A DNA stretch of 64,000 bases from Aricia agestis (GCF_905147365.1 NC_056418.1:6261262-6325261); one strand, 5' to 3'. Shown: positions 45,961 through 56,728, counted from the stretch's first letter. Numbers and translations are program-made. The notes: generated from the sequence alone by a model not told the origin.

Positions 45961-46208
45961 TTACTTATCAATTTATAAATCAACACTCAAAAAACAACTG
46001 ATGCACGAAGCCCGATAAAGGGTAATTTCCCCCAAGAGCGAGGCGCAGTAGCGATCATGTATCCGACAGCAAATCAGCTTCAAAGCTGCTATCGATTTTG
46101 TCTTCGCTGTTTATTGATACAGACTTTAAAAATGAAAGTGAATTTCGAAGTGTTTTCAGCGAGTTATTGCTTCAGAAAATGTTTTCGATCGTAAAAGATT
46201 AACAAGAA

Positions 46209-46556
46209 TCTATACTATAAAGCGGAAGAGTTTGTTTGTTTGTTTGAACGCGCTAATCTCAGGAACTACTGGTCCGATTTGAAAAATTATTTCAGTGTTA
46301 GATAGCCCATTTATCGAGGAAGGCTATAGGCTATATTTTATCATGCTAAGACTAATAGGAGCGGAGAAAATAGAGGAAAACGGGGGAAATTATTTAAAAT
46401 TGCGTATTATATTAAGAACTACTAGACCAATTTTTATGTTATTTGACACACACGAAGAATAGACCACGTGAAGGGCCATAGGCTATTTTTCGCGGAAAAT
46501 GTACGGTTTACGTGAAATTCCTAAATTACGCGAGCGAAGTCGAGCGGAACATCTAG
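46209..46556 (+). mobile_element. Non-autonomous Helitron, complete
   Basis: Begins TCTATACTATAAAGCGGAAG with host A before it, and ends CGGAACATCTAG with host T after it. The body carries GAACGCGCTAATCTCAGG and ACTACTGGTCCGATTTG, which I recall from lepidopteran Helitrons. 348 bp, no coding capacity. Confidence 0.85.
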
Positions 46557-46646
46557 TCATCATATATATTTTGCTAGTATTATTGGTTCAAGTAAGAAGT
46601 AAGTTAGTTGAGGGGTTTTAAATAATATTCAATAAAATACATAATA

Positions 46647-46905
46647 CTAGCGACCCGCCCCGGCGTCGCATGGGTATAGAATATATAGCCACTGATAAAA
46701 ATGATTAAAATCGACAGCCTATGTGTCTATCTGTCTGCATCTCTTAACGCCTAAAACGCTGATCCGATTTTGCTGAAATTTGGTTTGAGGATACTTTGAG
46801 TCCCGGGAAAGGATAGAGAATACTTTTATCCCGGAAAAAGTAACTATTCCCATTTCATATTCCCAAAACTAATTTCAGCACAATGGAATTGCAGGCATCC
46901 ACTAC
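46647..46905 (-). mobile_element. Helitron fragment, minus strand
   Basis: CTAGCGACCCGCCCCGGCGTC is a reversed 3' terminus. The interior switches to plus-oriented CCGATTTTGCTGAAATTTGG and GAGTCCCGGGAAAGG. It may be two fragments joined; the right boundary is approximate. Confidence 0.55.
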
Positions 46906-47412
46906 AAAAGAAATAAAGTCATCCTTTTCTTTGGAAGTCAGTTAAAAAGTACATTTACCTCGAGGGTGGTATCAAACGGGTATGTAGGTTGAGGCAAATT
47001 TTCTCGCAAGACAATGCTAAACTTTCATTCAACTGTTTGACTTGGAGGTGTCGACTCGACTGTGTTGTGAACTTTTTGTGTGTTCTCGGAATAAAACCTC
47101 TAATTAGATTTGAGTAGCGAGTTCTGGGTTCCGTACATTTGAATCGTGAAGGCGTCTCACGTCTTGCACTGAATCAATTTTGCGTGGTTGGTCTTGCTTC
47201 GTCTTGAATTCCCATTAGTGTCTTTAGATTCAATAGGAATTTAACAAATTACTTGGCAAATCCTTTCAAATTAAAGTCCTAATTAAACGGGTTTGAAAAA
47301 ACTATTTTGACAAGAAACTTGTTACGGAAAAATATATCTTTTGTATTATGTCTTTTTACATACTTTTAGAAAACTGTGGTAATATTTTGTATTCAATTTT
47401 ATTCTAACAGTT
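46906..47412. other. Non-coding stretch, nothing recognised
   Basis: No gene or clear repeat. Confidence 0.35.
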
Positions 47413-48106
47413 AATTTTTAGGGTTCCGTACCTCAAAAGGAAAAAACGGAACCCTTATAGGATCACTTTGTTGTCCGTCTGTCCGTCCGTCCGTCTGTCA
47501 AGACCCTTTTTCTCAGGAACGCGTGGAGGTATGAAGCTGAAATTTATATCAATTACTCAGGTCTACTGTCCCTTGAAGCTGTGAAAAAATCAAACTTCTA
47601 AGCCAACGCAATCAAAAGATACAGCCGTTTATGCCGCAAATTTTCGACACTTGCAAGGGAATCAAAACCTACAGGGTGCTTCCCGTGAACTCAGAATCTT
47701 GAAATTTGGTACGAAGCAACGTCTTATAGCATAGATAAAGGAAAAATTACGAAAACCATAAATTTTTAGTTACATCACATAATATATTTTTTTTAAATAA
47801 TTTTAAACTTACTACCCATTTCCTCATAAACGCGTAGAGGTATTAAATTGAAATTCATACCAAATACTCAGGTCTATAACACCTTTAAGCTGTAACAAAA
47901 TCAAACTTCTATGTCAACGCAATCAAAAGAAACAGCAATTTAAGCTGCATATTTTGAAACTCGCAAGTACTCGCAAGGGAATCAAAACCTAAAGGGTACT
48001 TCCAGTCGACCTAGAATCTTGAAATTTGGCATGAAGCAACGTTTTATAGCACACATAAAGTAAAAATTCCGAAAACCTTAAATTTTTAGTTACATTACAA
48101 AATATA
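47413..48106 (+). repeat. Repeat-R with internal tandem units, left of the gypsy insertion
   Basis: Starts TTTTTAGGGTTCCGTACCTC with GTCTGTCCGTCCGTCCGTC. It then contains two ~310-bp units, opening at CTCAGGAACGCGTGGAGG (47512) and CTCATAAACGCGTAGAGG (47823). Each carries CTCAGGTCTA, CAACGCAATCAAAAGA and GGGAATCAAAACCTA. A third unit follows the gypsy element at 53650. Confidence 0.75.
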
Positions 48107-48529
48107 TGTCGGATCAGGTGAATTTGATGGTCCTGAATCGTTGGCCGACATTGCTTATGGGCGATGGAACGAGCAGCAAGGAGAGAATTTATCACGAAGA
48201 ACTGATTTAAGCGTTTATTAGGAAAATTAATAACAAAAATCAGAATATCACTCTTCTCTATATTGGAATCACTCACTATAATAATTAATCACTTTTTAAG
48301 TACACTAGGTAGAGTCACTGATTATAACGAAACGTTAGACAGTTTCTAGACTGGTGTTCCGCACAACGACTGGTAGAGAAGTGGTTGCTCGTCGTCAGAC
48401 GCCAAGCTCGTCCCCTTCCACCACCCCACCACGTCGATTGCACGAACTTCAGACTAGACTCCGTCGAAACGCCATATTGTGACGTTTGCGTTTCGTCAAA
48501 TAACTTCCGTACTATTGACTTATCCGACA
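48107..48529 (-). repeat. 3' LTR of the gypsy element
   Basis: 423 bp, TGTCGGATAAG... to ...CTGATCCGACA on the minus strand. AATAAA at 48214-48219 (minus) is a plausible polyadenylation signal. The sequence just upstream on the minus strand, CAGGATGGCCG, is only weakly purine-rich for a polypurine tract. Confidence 0.95.
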
Positions 48530-49102
48530 CGGCCATCCTGCGAGTCACACGTCTCTGTGTGATATCCTGTAACAAATTTTATGACACAGTATCATGTTGT
48601 TCGGTCATTCCTGACCTCTATTAAAGAAAAAGAAAATCTTTTTTTCTCTTTGAATCTTTAATTCAAACAAAAATAATTTAATACTACTCAGTACTCACTA
48701 ATTAATTAAAATCACTTATAACAGTCACTGAAAATAATCACTAAGTCTTAAAGTAATTTTAATATCCACTTACATAATCATTACAGAGTATCAACTGACA
48801 ATTTTGCTATCTCTTATGATGAAAATAATCATTCCAGTTGTCTCAAAAGACTCGCAAAGAAAATAATGTACGCTACACAATTAAGTCTTACAATAATTGA
48901 TATCTCTCAACACATAGCACTGTGGTCTGCGACCACATCTCATATTACCCTAAGCCTAGGGCTCCCTGGTTTCCAATGAAACCCGACCTCCACCAGAGTT
49001 GACTGCTTACCGCGTGCTCACGGACAACTCAAAGTTGACACCGATTTCTATCGAGCTACGGCTACACGACAACCTCTGGTACAGTCAAATCAATTTGTAA
49101 AC

Positions 49103-52100
49103 TTAATTAGTATCCACGTCATCATTACTATTTAGTTCCTCAAAATCGTCAGTTATACTCTGATTTTCGGGCATTCTGCGTAATCTATCATGAGCGTACT
49201 TATATTTTCGGTTCGAATTCAGTGCCTTTAATGTATAGCGATCTCCTTCCAAAACTTCTACCACTTCAAATGGGCCCTTAAACTTGGGGTCCAGTTTTGT
49301 TTGATTACGTTCTTCGTTCATAATAAGTACAAAGTCACCTACATTAAACTTTTTAATTTTTGCCTTATTTTTATCAAACCTACCTTTGTCATAGGACGCG
49401 GCTCTGTCAATATTTCGCACAGCATCTTCCCTCACAGTATTTAAATCAACTATGATCTCATCATCATCACCATATACCATCAGAGATAAAGGACGCGCTA
49501 CCTTCCCAATTAATAGTTCTAGAGGGCTCGATCTTGTCGTTTTATTTATCGTGCAATTGATAGAAAGCTGAACTTCACCAAGAGAATCCTGCCATGACCG
49601 ATTTTTAGTCTCTACCGTTGTTAACATCGATTTTAATACAGACATTACGCGCTCTACCTGTCCGTTTGCACGAGATGAACCAGTTGCTATCAAATGTAAA
49701 TTAATGTTACTCGAGTCACAAAATTCTTTAAATTCTTTGCTCGCAAAGCATCGGCCTTGGTCTGCTATTATTCGCGTAGGAGTTCCAAATAATGCAACAC
49801 TATCTTTTACGGCCCTAATACTACTCTTCGAATCAATATTTGTAGCATGAAACAATAAAACGTATTTTGTGAAGGCATCAATTAATACGAAAACATATTC
49901 TTTTGAGTCATTTCTTCCGCTCAGCTTACCAGTTGCGTCTATATGTACTGTGTGCCAAGGCGAGGACACTTTCGGTATTGGATGTAACTCCGCTTGGACC
50001 TTACCGGAATGTGATTTAGAGACTTTACAGGTAATACAGTTATCTATGAACTTTTTAACGTAACGCGACATACCTTCAAACCAATAAAAATCATAAAGTT
50101 TTTCTAATGTCTTGTCATAGCCGAGATGAACTAGAGATTCATGTACGTTACTAACTACCGACCATCGCAATGCCCTGGGCAATATAGGCAAACATTTAGT
50201 GCGTCCGTTACGTTGAATTTTTCGGTTAAGTATACCCTTACGTATTTCGTATGATTTAGCAATATCAATATCTAGCTGTCCGTTATTTAAGTCAGACAAA
50301 AGTTTTGATATTTCAGTATCACGTTTTTGTTCAGCTAGTAACCAATCTCCTGTCAATTCGGTTAAATTTACAATTTTATGAGGGACTTCATTCGACTTAT
50401 TATTATTTTCTGAAATATCAACTGGCGGAAGATGATTACGCGATAAAAAGTCGGCATGTGCCAAATCTTTACCTTTATTATAAACGATGTCAAAATCGAA
50501 ACTTTGTAAATAGGCCCACCACCTATGGACTCGCGGTGTCAAATCAATTTTCTTACGAGATGATTTTAATGAGTTACAATCAGTTATAACCGTAAATTTG
50601 TTTCCATGTAAATACTGTCGAAAATGTTTTATTGCATTTACAACAGCTAAAGTTTCGAGTTCGTAACTATGATACCGCGACTCCGCAGGGGAGGTTCTTT
50701 TACTGAAATATGCAACCACTCTACGTTTACCGTCTACAACGTTAAATAAAATTGCTCCATATCCGTCCGAGCTCGCGTCGGTGTGTAGCTCTATAGGATA
50801 ACCGGGATCAAAAATCATTAAAACCGGCTCTTTCGTAAGAATAGAAATAACATTTTGTCTAATATCTTCATGTCGCTTTTGCCAATTAAATGTTACTTTA
50901 TTACACGTCATTCTATAAAGAGGTCCCATAATACGAGAAAAATTTGGTACAAATTGTCTAAAATATGTAGCTAACCCAATAAATTGCCTCAACTGAGTTG
51001 CCGTAGTCGGCGGTGGCAGCTCGGATAGTGCTTCTACTTTTCTGCGATTAGGCCTAATCTCGCCCTCTCTAATTTCATATCCTAAAAATTCAAGTTCAGT
51101 TTTCATAAAGGAACACTTTTTCAAATTCAATGAGAACCCTGCTTTGGTTAAAACTTCTAAAACTAAATTAAGTCTTTCGATACCCTGGCTTACTGTCTCT
51201 GATATTATCAAAACATCGTCAACATAAATTATAACGAAGGTATTAGCTAATTCACCGAGGGCTTTTACAATAGATCGCTGAAAAACCGATATTGCATTTC
51301 TGAGTCCGAACGGCATAGCTAAATATTCGTACTGACCATCCGGCGTTACAAAAGCCGTACGCTGTATAGACTCCTCAGATTTAATTGGTATTAAATGAAA
51401 GCCTGACGCACAATCCAATTTACTGAAGAAACGCGCACCATTTAAACGTGATATTTGGTCAGAAATAAGCGGTAACGGATATCGGTCCGGAACGGTGTTG
51501 CTGTTAAGTTCTCGGTAGTCGATACACATTCTATCTGATCCGTCCCGTTTCTTAACTAAGAGTGCAGGACTCGCAAATGGTGAATCACTTGGCCGAATAA
51601 TATTAGCTTTCAATAACTCACTAACCTTCTCACGCATTATCCTTCGTTCTTCTGCACTTAATCGGTACGGTCTTCGTTGCACAGTTTTATGGGGGTCTAC
51701 TAAACGAATAACTAATTCACCCGTCGTAACTCGCGTTTGAGGCATACCGGTTATAAAATAACTAGCGTACTTATTTAGAACAGAGACTATTTCGAGTTTT
51801 TGTTCGATTGAAACATCGGTAATTATATCACTGAAATCGTTACGCGGGGACTGTTTACTATTATTGACACAAAGAACGTCCGATACATTATCATTATTTA
51901 CGTGGGTACTTTTAAAAATTCTAAATTGAGTCGCTGTCATGCAGGCACTGAATCCGTGAACTAATATTTCTCGACCAATTATGATATCGCTACGTAAATA
52001 AAGGTCTGGCAAAACATGTAACAAAATTTCAATAAAATTATTTTCAATTTCTACAACACAAGATATCTGAATAGTACTTAATACAGCTGACTGGCTTATT

Positions 52101-53230
52101 CCTTTTAAAGTAATAATGTTTTGAATACGTTTACCACTAAACTTCGACGAAATACTTTCTTTAATTAAAGAACATTCTGATCCTGAGTCATAATGGAATG
52201 TGAAAAACTGACCTTGATGTTTTAGTGTTCCGGTTGGAGGGTCAACTACACATACGTCGACACGTCGTTCGCTGCTTTGCACTTCGGAGCCTCCTCCATC
52301 AGGGCAGCGTACTGAGATGTGTCCCGGTTTTCCACATTTGAAGCAGACGATCTTCGAGCTGGTAGACTGCGCCTGCTGGTTCGGTCTTGTAGCTTGCTGA
52401 GAAGTCTGTGCCTTCATATTTCCTTTACCATTCTTTAGTCTCAGTGAGCAGTTCACCAATTTATGTCCAATCTTGCCACAATGAAAACATTTAACGGCTG
52501 ACGAACTTAATTTGACACGTTTTGTCTCGAACGTTTTCTGCTCTGGGGCGGAAGTATTTGACTTTCGTTTTAGGTAGGAGAACGCTTGGAGTTCCTGCTG
52601 CAATTTCTGTCGAGTATTTATGTCGGAAGTAAATGCCAATCTCTGTAATCTCGCGTCAAATTGTGAGATGTGTGCGAGCGTTGTCGACACAATTATTTGC
52701 TCTACGGTCGAATTTTTCCAGCGGTTGTAAAGTGACGTCATGACTCTACTTCCGTATGCCGCTAAGGTCTCATTTTCTTTAGGTTTGTCATTGCTGAGAT
52801 TAATAAGAGTACCCGCGACAGTCTCTGTTATCATAAATCGTGCAGTAAACAAATCTTTGAACTCCGCCCATGTCATTCCTGGATAAGATACCTGAGAAAG
52901 CCACGTTGATGCTGATCCCTTGAGTGCCTTACTCAGAGTGACGATCAATTGGCCGCCTTCCATAGGAACGTCCGCAAAACACATATCTGAAGTAGAACAC
53001 CACGATTGAGCGTCTGCGTCAGACTTATCTGGATCGAACTCCGGCAGATTCATATGCTCTGTTGATCGTTGTGGCTGCTTGAGAGCCTCAATTAAGGCCT
53101 TCATATTCGAATTTTGCATTTCGAATAACGCCTTCCAATTATTTTCGTTTTCTTTATTACTTACTTGCTCGGATCCCACTTCTGATGTCGGATCAGGTGA
53201 ATTTGATGGTCCTGAATCGTTGGCCGACAT
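49103..53230 (-). CDS. gag-pol: Gag-Pol polyprotein of a Ty3/gypsy retrotransposon (1375 aa)
   Basis: A single uninterrupted ORF encodes capsid and all enzymes, acting in cytoplasmic particles and then at integration. Gag occupies about residues 1-240, followed by two CCHC zinc knuckles (C248-C251-H256-C261; C296-C299-H304-C309). The protease has its active site DSG at 348-350, a serine variant of the usual DTG. Reverse transcriptase spans about 520-700 with YVDD at 669-672. RNase H is about 810-930 (D818, E859, D884, D927). Integrase has H1030/H1035/C1065/C1068, the catalytic D1098, D1157 and E1193 (D,D35E spacing), and a GPF at 1319-1321. All key residues are present. The ATG at 53230 lies 45 nt inside the 5' LTR, so the first 15 codons are LTR sequence and the next ones overlap the primer-binding site. 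A start downstream cannot be excluded, but the first in-frame Met after this one is at residue 38, deep in gag. No env follows. Confidence 0.93.
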   Translation of the reverse strand: MSANDSGPSNSPDPTSEVGSEQVSNKENENNWKALFEMQNSNMKALIEALKQPQRSTEHMNLPEFDPDKSDADAQSWCSTSDMCFADVPMEGGQLIVTLSKALKGSASTWLSQVSYPGMTWAEFKDLFTARFMITETVAGTLINLSNDKPKENETLAAYGSRVMTSLYNRWKNSTVEQIIVSTTLAHISQFDARLQRLAFTSDINTRQKLQQELQAFSYLKRKSNTSAPEQKTFETKRVKLSSSAVKCFHCGKIGHKLVNCSLRLKNGKGNMKAQTSQQATRPNQQAQSTSSKIVCFKCGKPGHISVRCPDGGGSEVQSSERRVDVCVVDPPTGTLKHQGQFFTFHYDSGSECSLIKESISSKFSGKRIQNIITLKGISQSAVLSTIQISCVVEIENNFIEILLHVLPDLYLRSDIIIGREILVHGFSACMTATQFRIFKSTHVNNDNVSDVLCVNNSKQSPRNDFSDIITDVSIEQKLEIVSVLNKYASYFITGMPQTRVTTGELVIRLVDPHKTVQRRPYRLSAEERRIMREKVSELLKANIIRPSDSPFASPALLVKKRDGSDRMCIDYRELNSNTVPDRYPLPLISDQISRLNGARFFSKLDCASGFHLIPIKSEESIQRTAFVTPDGQYEYLAMPFGLRNAISVFQRSIVKALGELANTFVIIYVDDVLIISETVSQGIERLNLVLEVLTKAGFSLNLKKCSFMKTELEFLGYEIREGEIRPNRRKVEALSELPPPTTATQLRQFIGLATYFRQFVPNFSRIMGPLYRMTCNKVTFNWQKRHEDIRQNVISILTKEPVLMIFDPGYPIELHTDASSDGYGAILFNVVDGKRRVVAYFSKRTSPAESRYHSYELETLAVVNAIKHFRQYLHGNKFTVITDCNSLKSSRKKIDLTPRVHRWWAYLQSFDFDIVYNKGKDLAHADFLSRNHLPPVDISENNNKSNEVPHKIVNLTELTGDWLLAEQKRDTEISKLLSDLNNGQLDIDIAKSYEIRKGILNRKIQRNGRTKCLPILPRALRWSVVSNVHESLVHLGYDKTLEKLYDFYWFEGMSRYVKKFIDNCITCKVSKSHSGKVQAELHPIPKVSSPWHTVHIDATGKLSGRNDSKEYVFVLIDAFTKYVLLFHATNIDSKSSIRAVKDSVALFGTPTRIIADQGRCFASKEFKEFCDSSNINLHLIATGSSRANGQVERVMSVLKSMLTTVETKNRSWQDSLGEVQLSINCTINKTTRSSPLELLIGKVARPLSLMVYGDDDEIIVDLNTVREDAVRNIDRAASYDKGRFDKNKAKIKKFNVGDFVLIMNEERNQTKLDPKFKGPFEVVEVLEGDRYTLKALNSNRKYKYAHDRLRRMPENQSITDDFEELNSNDDVDTN
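53167..53185 (-). other. Primer-binding site, tRNA-Leu type, inside the gag frame
   Basis: Directly after the 5' LTR, the minus strand reads TCAGAAGTGGGATCCGAGC. From memory, eukaryotic tRNA-Leu ends CCCACTTCTGACA-CCA. The match to its complement is 17 of 19 positions and starts 5 nt in from the tRNA 3' end. The same bases encode gag residues just after the LTR boundary. Confidence 0.7.
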
Positions 53231-53608
53231 TGCTTATGGGCGATGGAACGAGCAGCAAGGAGAGAATTTATCACGAAGAACTGATTTAAGCGTTTATTAG
53301 GAAAATTAATAACAAAAATCAGAATATCACTCTTCTCTATATTGGAATCACTCACTATAATAATTAATCACTTTTTAAGTACACTAGGTAGAGTCACTGA
53401 TTATAACGAAACGTTAGACAGTTTCTAGACTGGTGTTCCGCACAACGACTGGTAGAGAAGTGGTTGCTCGTCGTCAGACGCCAAGCTCGTCCCCTTCCAC
53501 CACCCCACCACGTCGATTGCACGAACTTCAGACTAGACTCCGTCGAAACGCCATATTGTGACGTTTGCGTTTCGTCAAATAACTTCCGTACTATTGACTT
53601 ATCCGACA
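53186..53608 (-). repeat. 5' LTR of the gypsy element
   Basis: Same 423-bp sequence as the 3' LTR with no difference seen. It holds the promoter, and at its inner end (53186-53230) the start of the gag ORF. ATCAGTGA on the minus strand near 53394-53401 could be an initiator; no strong TATA box is evident. Confidence 0.95.
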
Positions 53609-53612
53609 TATA

Positions 53613-54385
53613 TATTTTTTTTATTAAATATAAACTTATTACTTTTTTCCTCATGAACGCGTAGAGCTATCAAGTTGAAATTCATATCAAATACTTAGAT
53701 CTAATTGCCTTTAACCCGTGAAAAAAAAAAATCTAAGTCAACGCAAAAACGCAAAACGCAAAAGTACAACCATTGATACCGCATATTTTGAAACTCGCAA
53801 CTACACGCAAGGGAATTAAAACCTAAAGACCACTTCCCGTTGACATAGAATCTCGAAATTTGGTAAGAAGCAATAGCTTACAGCACAGGTAACAGAAAAA
53901 TTCCGAAAAGCTTAAAATTTTAAGTAGTTATACCACCAAAAAAATTGTGATTGTAAACATAATTGTAGTTACAGCAATGACCGCGAGTTATTATACTACG
54001 AGTATGTATGGGGAGGGCAACATTTTTCAAACGGCAAAGACGACCTCACTCATCGTCATTCAATCCCGATGTTTTGGTGAATGTAGCTGTATAATCTAAA
54101 TGCGTCCTAACTGCTTAAAGTGTTATACTTATAATTAAATTCAATGACATTATTATATTTCTTATTGTTGGTTATTATCAGACAGCTTGCTAAACGATAA
54201 AGAGATCTTTGTCTTAAATTTATGCTCCTCCATCTTTCCCCATTGTAATGTTATGAATTTCATTTTGCAATAAAAATACCATAGTTATGACTCGATTGTC
54301 GTAATGAACGAACTTTGTAAACCTTGCAGGTTTGTACGCGACCCTCGGTGCGCGAGTCCGACTCGCACTTGGCCGGTTTTTTTTT
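53613..54385 (+). repeat. Repeat-R, right of the gypsy insertion
   Basis: Continues the tandem structure with CTCATGAACGCGTAGAGC (53650), AACGCAAAAACGCAAAACGC and GGGAATTAAAACCTAAAG. It ends GAGTCCGACTCGCACTTGGC CGG plus T-run. Together with 47413-48106 it forms a ~1.47-kb repeat-R copy. Confidence 0.75.
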
Positions 54386-56346
54386 ATAGTGTCTAAAGAT
54401 TAAAAATACAGAAATGCCAAAATCAATTGAAGCGTTTCAATCATAAAAATCCAAAGCAATATTTTTCTAGGATTTTAAGCACAATACACAATATTTTATG
54501 CACCTCATTTACTCGTACTTGGCAATAGCTCCAGGGGACGTCCAACTGACCCCAATAAGTGCCTTTATTACACTGCCGTGACATACCGTACTTAAGTGCA
54601 TTGGTACGTACTCATTTCCTTATCCCTGATATTCTGAGCAATTGCTACTAATGAGGCATGATTTATGGCGCATGCGAGCTAATATTTTCCCAAAATGGGG
54701 TCAAAAAGGACAGAGTAACGCAGGACGTGTAATTACAGCGGAGCATCGGCGGGTTGAATATGGCCCAGGCGTAATATAAATCGAGCAATAAATACCCGAT
54801 CTAACCCTTCGGCGCTATCAATAAGCTGTATCTTCAATAAACAAAGGTGTCTTGGGATGTGAGCGGAGTTAATCAGACTACCTTCTCAGTTCTCAGTCTC
54901 GCGGGGCCGCGCTCGCCACCATAGCGGACCGATAAATTTCAAATGCTAGAGATGGGATGCTAGCATTTTATAATAGTAAATGCTATTGAATCCATACTAT
55001 GCGAAAGTTTTATAATAGTTAACAAAAATGACTTTAAGATCATAAATATACGTCTGCTGAGTTCAAAGAATGGATCTGTTACTAGAGGTAGGTAAGTTTT
55101 CTTTGGATTAGTTTTTTATAATGATAATACTATGTCGTTATTAATAACTTGTCTATGGTTAATTTCAAGTGCAAACAAGAAACCATACTTCATATTCATT
55201 TTCACTGTAAAATAAGGTACGTAAATAGATTCAAATGATTACACTTTTAGTTACCTATCTACAAAATAACTACTAACGAATTTTTACTCATATTGTTAAA
55301 AATGTGGATTCCTATTTAAAATTCACCTGCATTGTCTTGTGATTTAAAAACGAAGTTGCAAGCCAATAACCTACATTTAAATATGCCTTAAACCCCAATT
55401 ATACATTTATAACCCCCTTATATAACTACTATTCAGTTTTATAACAGTTATATGATCGCCCATCCCTAACAACTTAGTAGCAGGTTCGCTGGTTAATCTG
55501 AAAATATTTGTATACTTATTTCTTTAGCGCACATTATAAAGAAGGATGCACCGCAATATTCTTTACAAGATGACTTATGGCTGCTTTTATAAGATGTAAG
55601 GCGCTATAAGAAATCAAATTTTATAATGGCATGCTTTTAAAACATACTTTTTAGGGTTAGGTTAGTCCTCTACTACTATTTCATCTTAGATATGCGATAT
55701 TATGGCGTACTTTTACTTGTAGCTATTAATTTTGTGCGGAAACGGTATTTTTTTTCAAAAATCTTTTTTCCAGAAGGTCAATACGTAGAAATTTTGGAAA
55801 AAATTGTTTTAAATTTACTCAGAAATAAAACAATTTTTATTTAATCGCGACAATTCGCTGAAATAAAAGTTGAGAAATATTTGGTACGAATATACAGATA
55901 GTAGGTACTGAATTTCATCAAAATTCAAAATCAAGATTCAGCCATAACTGGATAAGACAGATACTACAGATAGACATACACATTTTATTAGATTTAATTA
56001 GGCAGTTGTTCAAACACCAAGAGCACAAACAGTTTTTGAGCTGACGAAGAGTCCTTAGTCGTAATTAAAACTTAGGGTAATATTGTGTAGTACGCGAAAT
56101 ATTTAAAAGGACATACATATACTGTTAAGTTGTTATCGTGTGTAACAATGAATACCCCCGTATCACAAGTATTGCTCGTACAAAGAGCCTCGCTCGAGTT
56201 AAACAACGCACGTCATCGCTACTGGCTCAAGTGCTGAGGCCGCTAAGATAGCGCTTATAGTGAAATTTTAGGTATATAATGGTAAAGAAGAAGGAACATA
56301 TAGTATCGAAGCCCTTTCATATTTGACATAATTATGTTATCCTATA
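54386..56346. other. Mostly non-coding stretch; small CpG-rich patch at 54895-54945
   Basis: TCTCGCGGGGCCGCGCTCGCC at 54897 is a local CpG-rich patch after TCAGTTCTCAGTC, which could be an initiator. TATAAATCG at 54776 is about 120 bp upstream, too far for a standard TATA box. No coding exon follows. Otherwise nothing is recognised. Confidence 0.3.
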
Positions 56347-56531
56347 TCTTTAAACGAGCAATTCTTGTATATATATATATATATAATTGGAATCTCGGAA
56401 TCGGCTCCAACGATTTCCATGAAATTTCGTATATAGAGGGTTTCGGGGACGATAAATCGATCTAGCTAGGAATCATTTTTAGAAAATGTAATTTTCATCG
56501 AATACCGAGCAAAGCTCGGTCAAATAGCTAG
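56347..56531 (+). mobile_element. Non-autonomous Helitron, first of a tandem pair
   Basis: TCTTTAAACGAGCAATTCTTG, a TA tract, TTGGAATCTCGGAATCGGC, GATAAATCGATCTAGCTAGG and the end AAAGCTCGGTCAAATAGCTAG followed by T. Helitron-type termini. Confidence 0.8.
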
Positions 56532-56533
56532 TA

Positions 56534-56728
56534 TCTTTGAACGAGCAATTCTTATAATTGGAATCAATATATTTATAATTGGAATCTCGGAATCGGCTCC
56601 AACGATTTTCATGAAATTTGGTACGTAGGGGGTTTCGGGGGCGATAAATCGATCTAGCTAGGAATCATTTTTAGAAAATGTTATTTTATTCGTGTTTTAT
56701 CGAATACCGAACAAAGCTCGGTCAAATA
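56534..56728 (+). mobile_element. Non-autonomous Helitron, second of a tandem pair
   Basis: Starts TCTTTGAACGAGCAATTC 2 bp after the first copy's CTAG. It has the same body plus ATTCGTGTTTTATCG; its end is mutated to ATAGATT. Confidence 0.8.

Larger units (their letters stand above)
48107..53608 (-). mobile_element. Full-length Ty3/gypsy LTR retrotransposon, minus strand
   Basis: The 5502-bp element has two 423-bp LTRs that match by eye at every position, TATA duplicated at 48103-48106 and 53609-53612, and one intact gag-pol ORF. LTR ends are TGTCGGAT...ATCCGACA. There is no env-like ORF: 573 bp of non-coding sequence separate the pol stop from the 3' LTR. Identical LTRs and an open frame mean a recent insertion that may be competent. 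The tRNA-Leu primer-binding site offset by 5 nt points to the mdg3/micropia group, from memory. It interrupts repeat-R. Confidence 0.95.

Noticed and set aside
48315..48624. ORFs inside the gypsy LTRs on both strands (and at 53394-53664)
   Set aside because: Identical in both LTRs and non-protein-like; they reflect LTR sequence.
48530..49103. Possible env gene between pol and the 3' LTR
   Set aside because: The 573-bp interval has no ORF of useful length, signal peptide or membrane segment.
49869..50589. Plus-strand ORFs opposite gag-pol
   Set aside because: Shadows of the minus-strand polyprotein.
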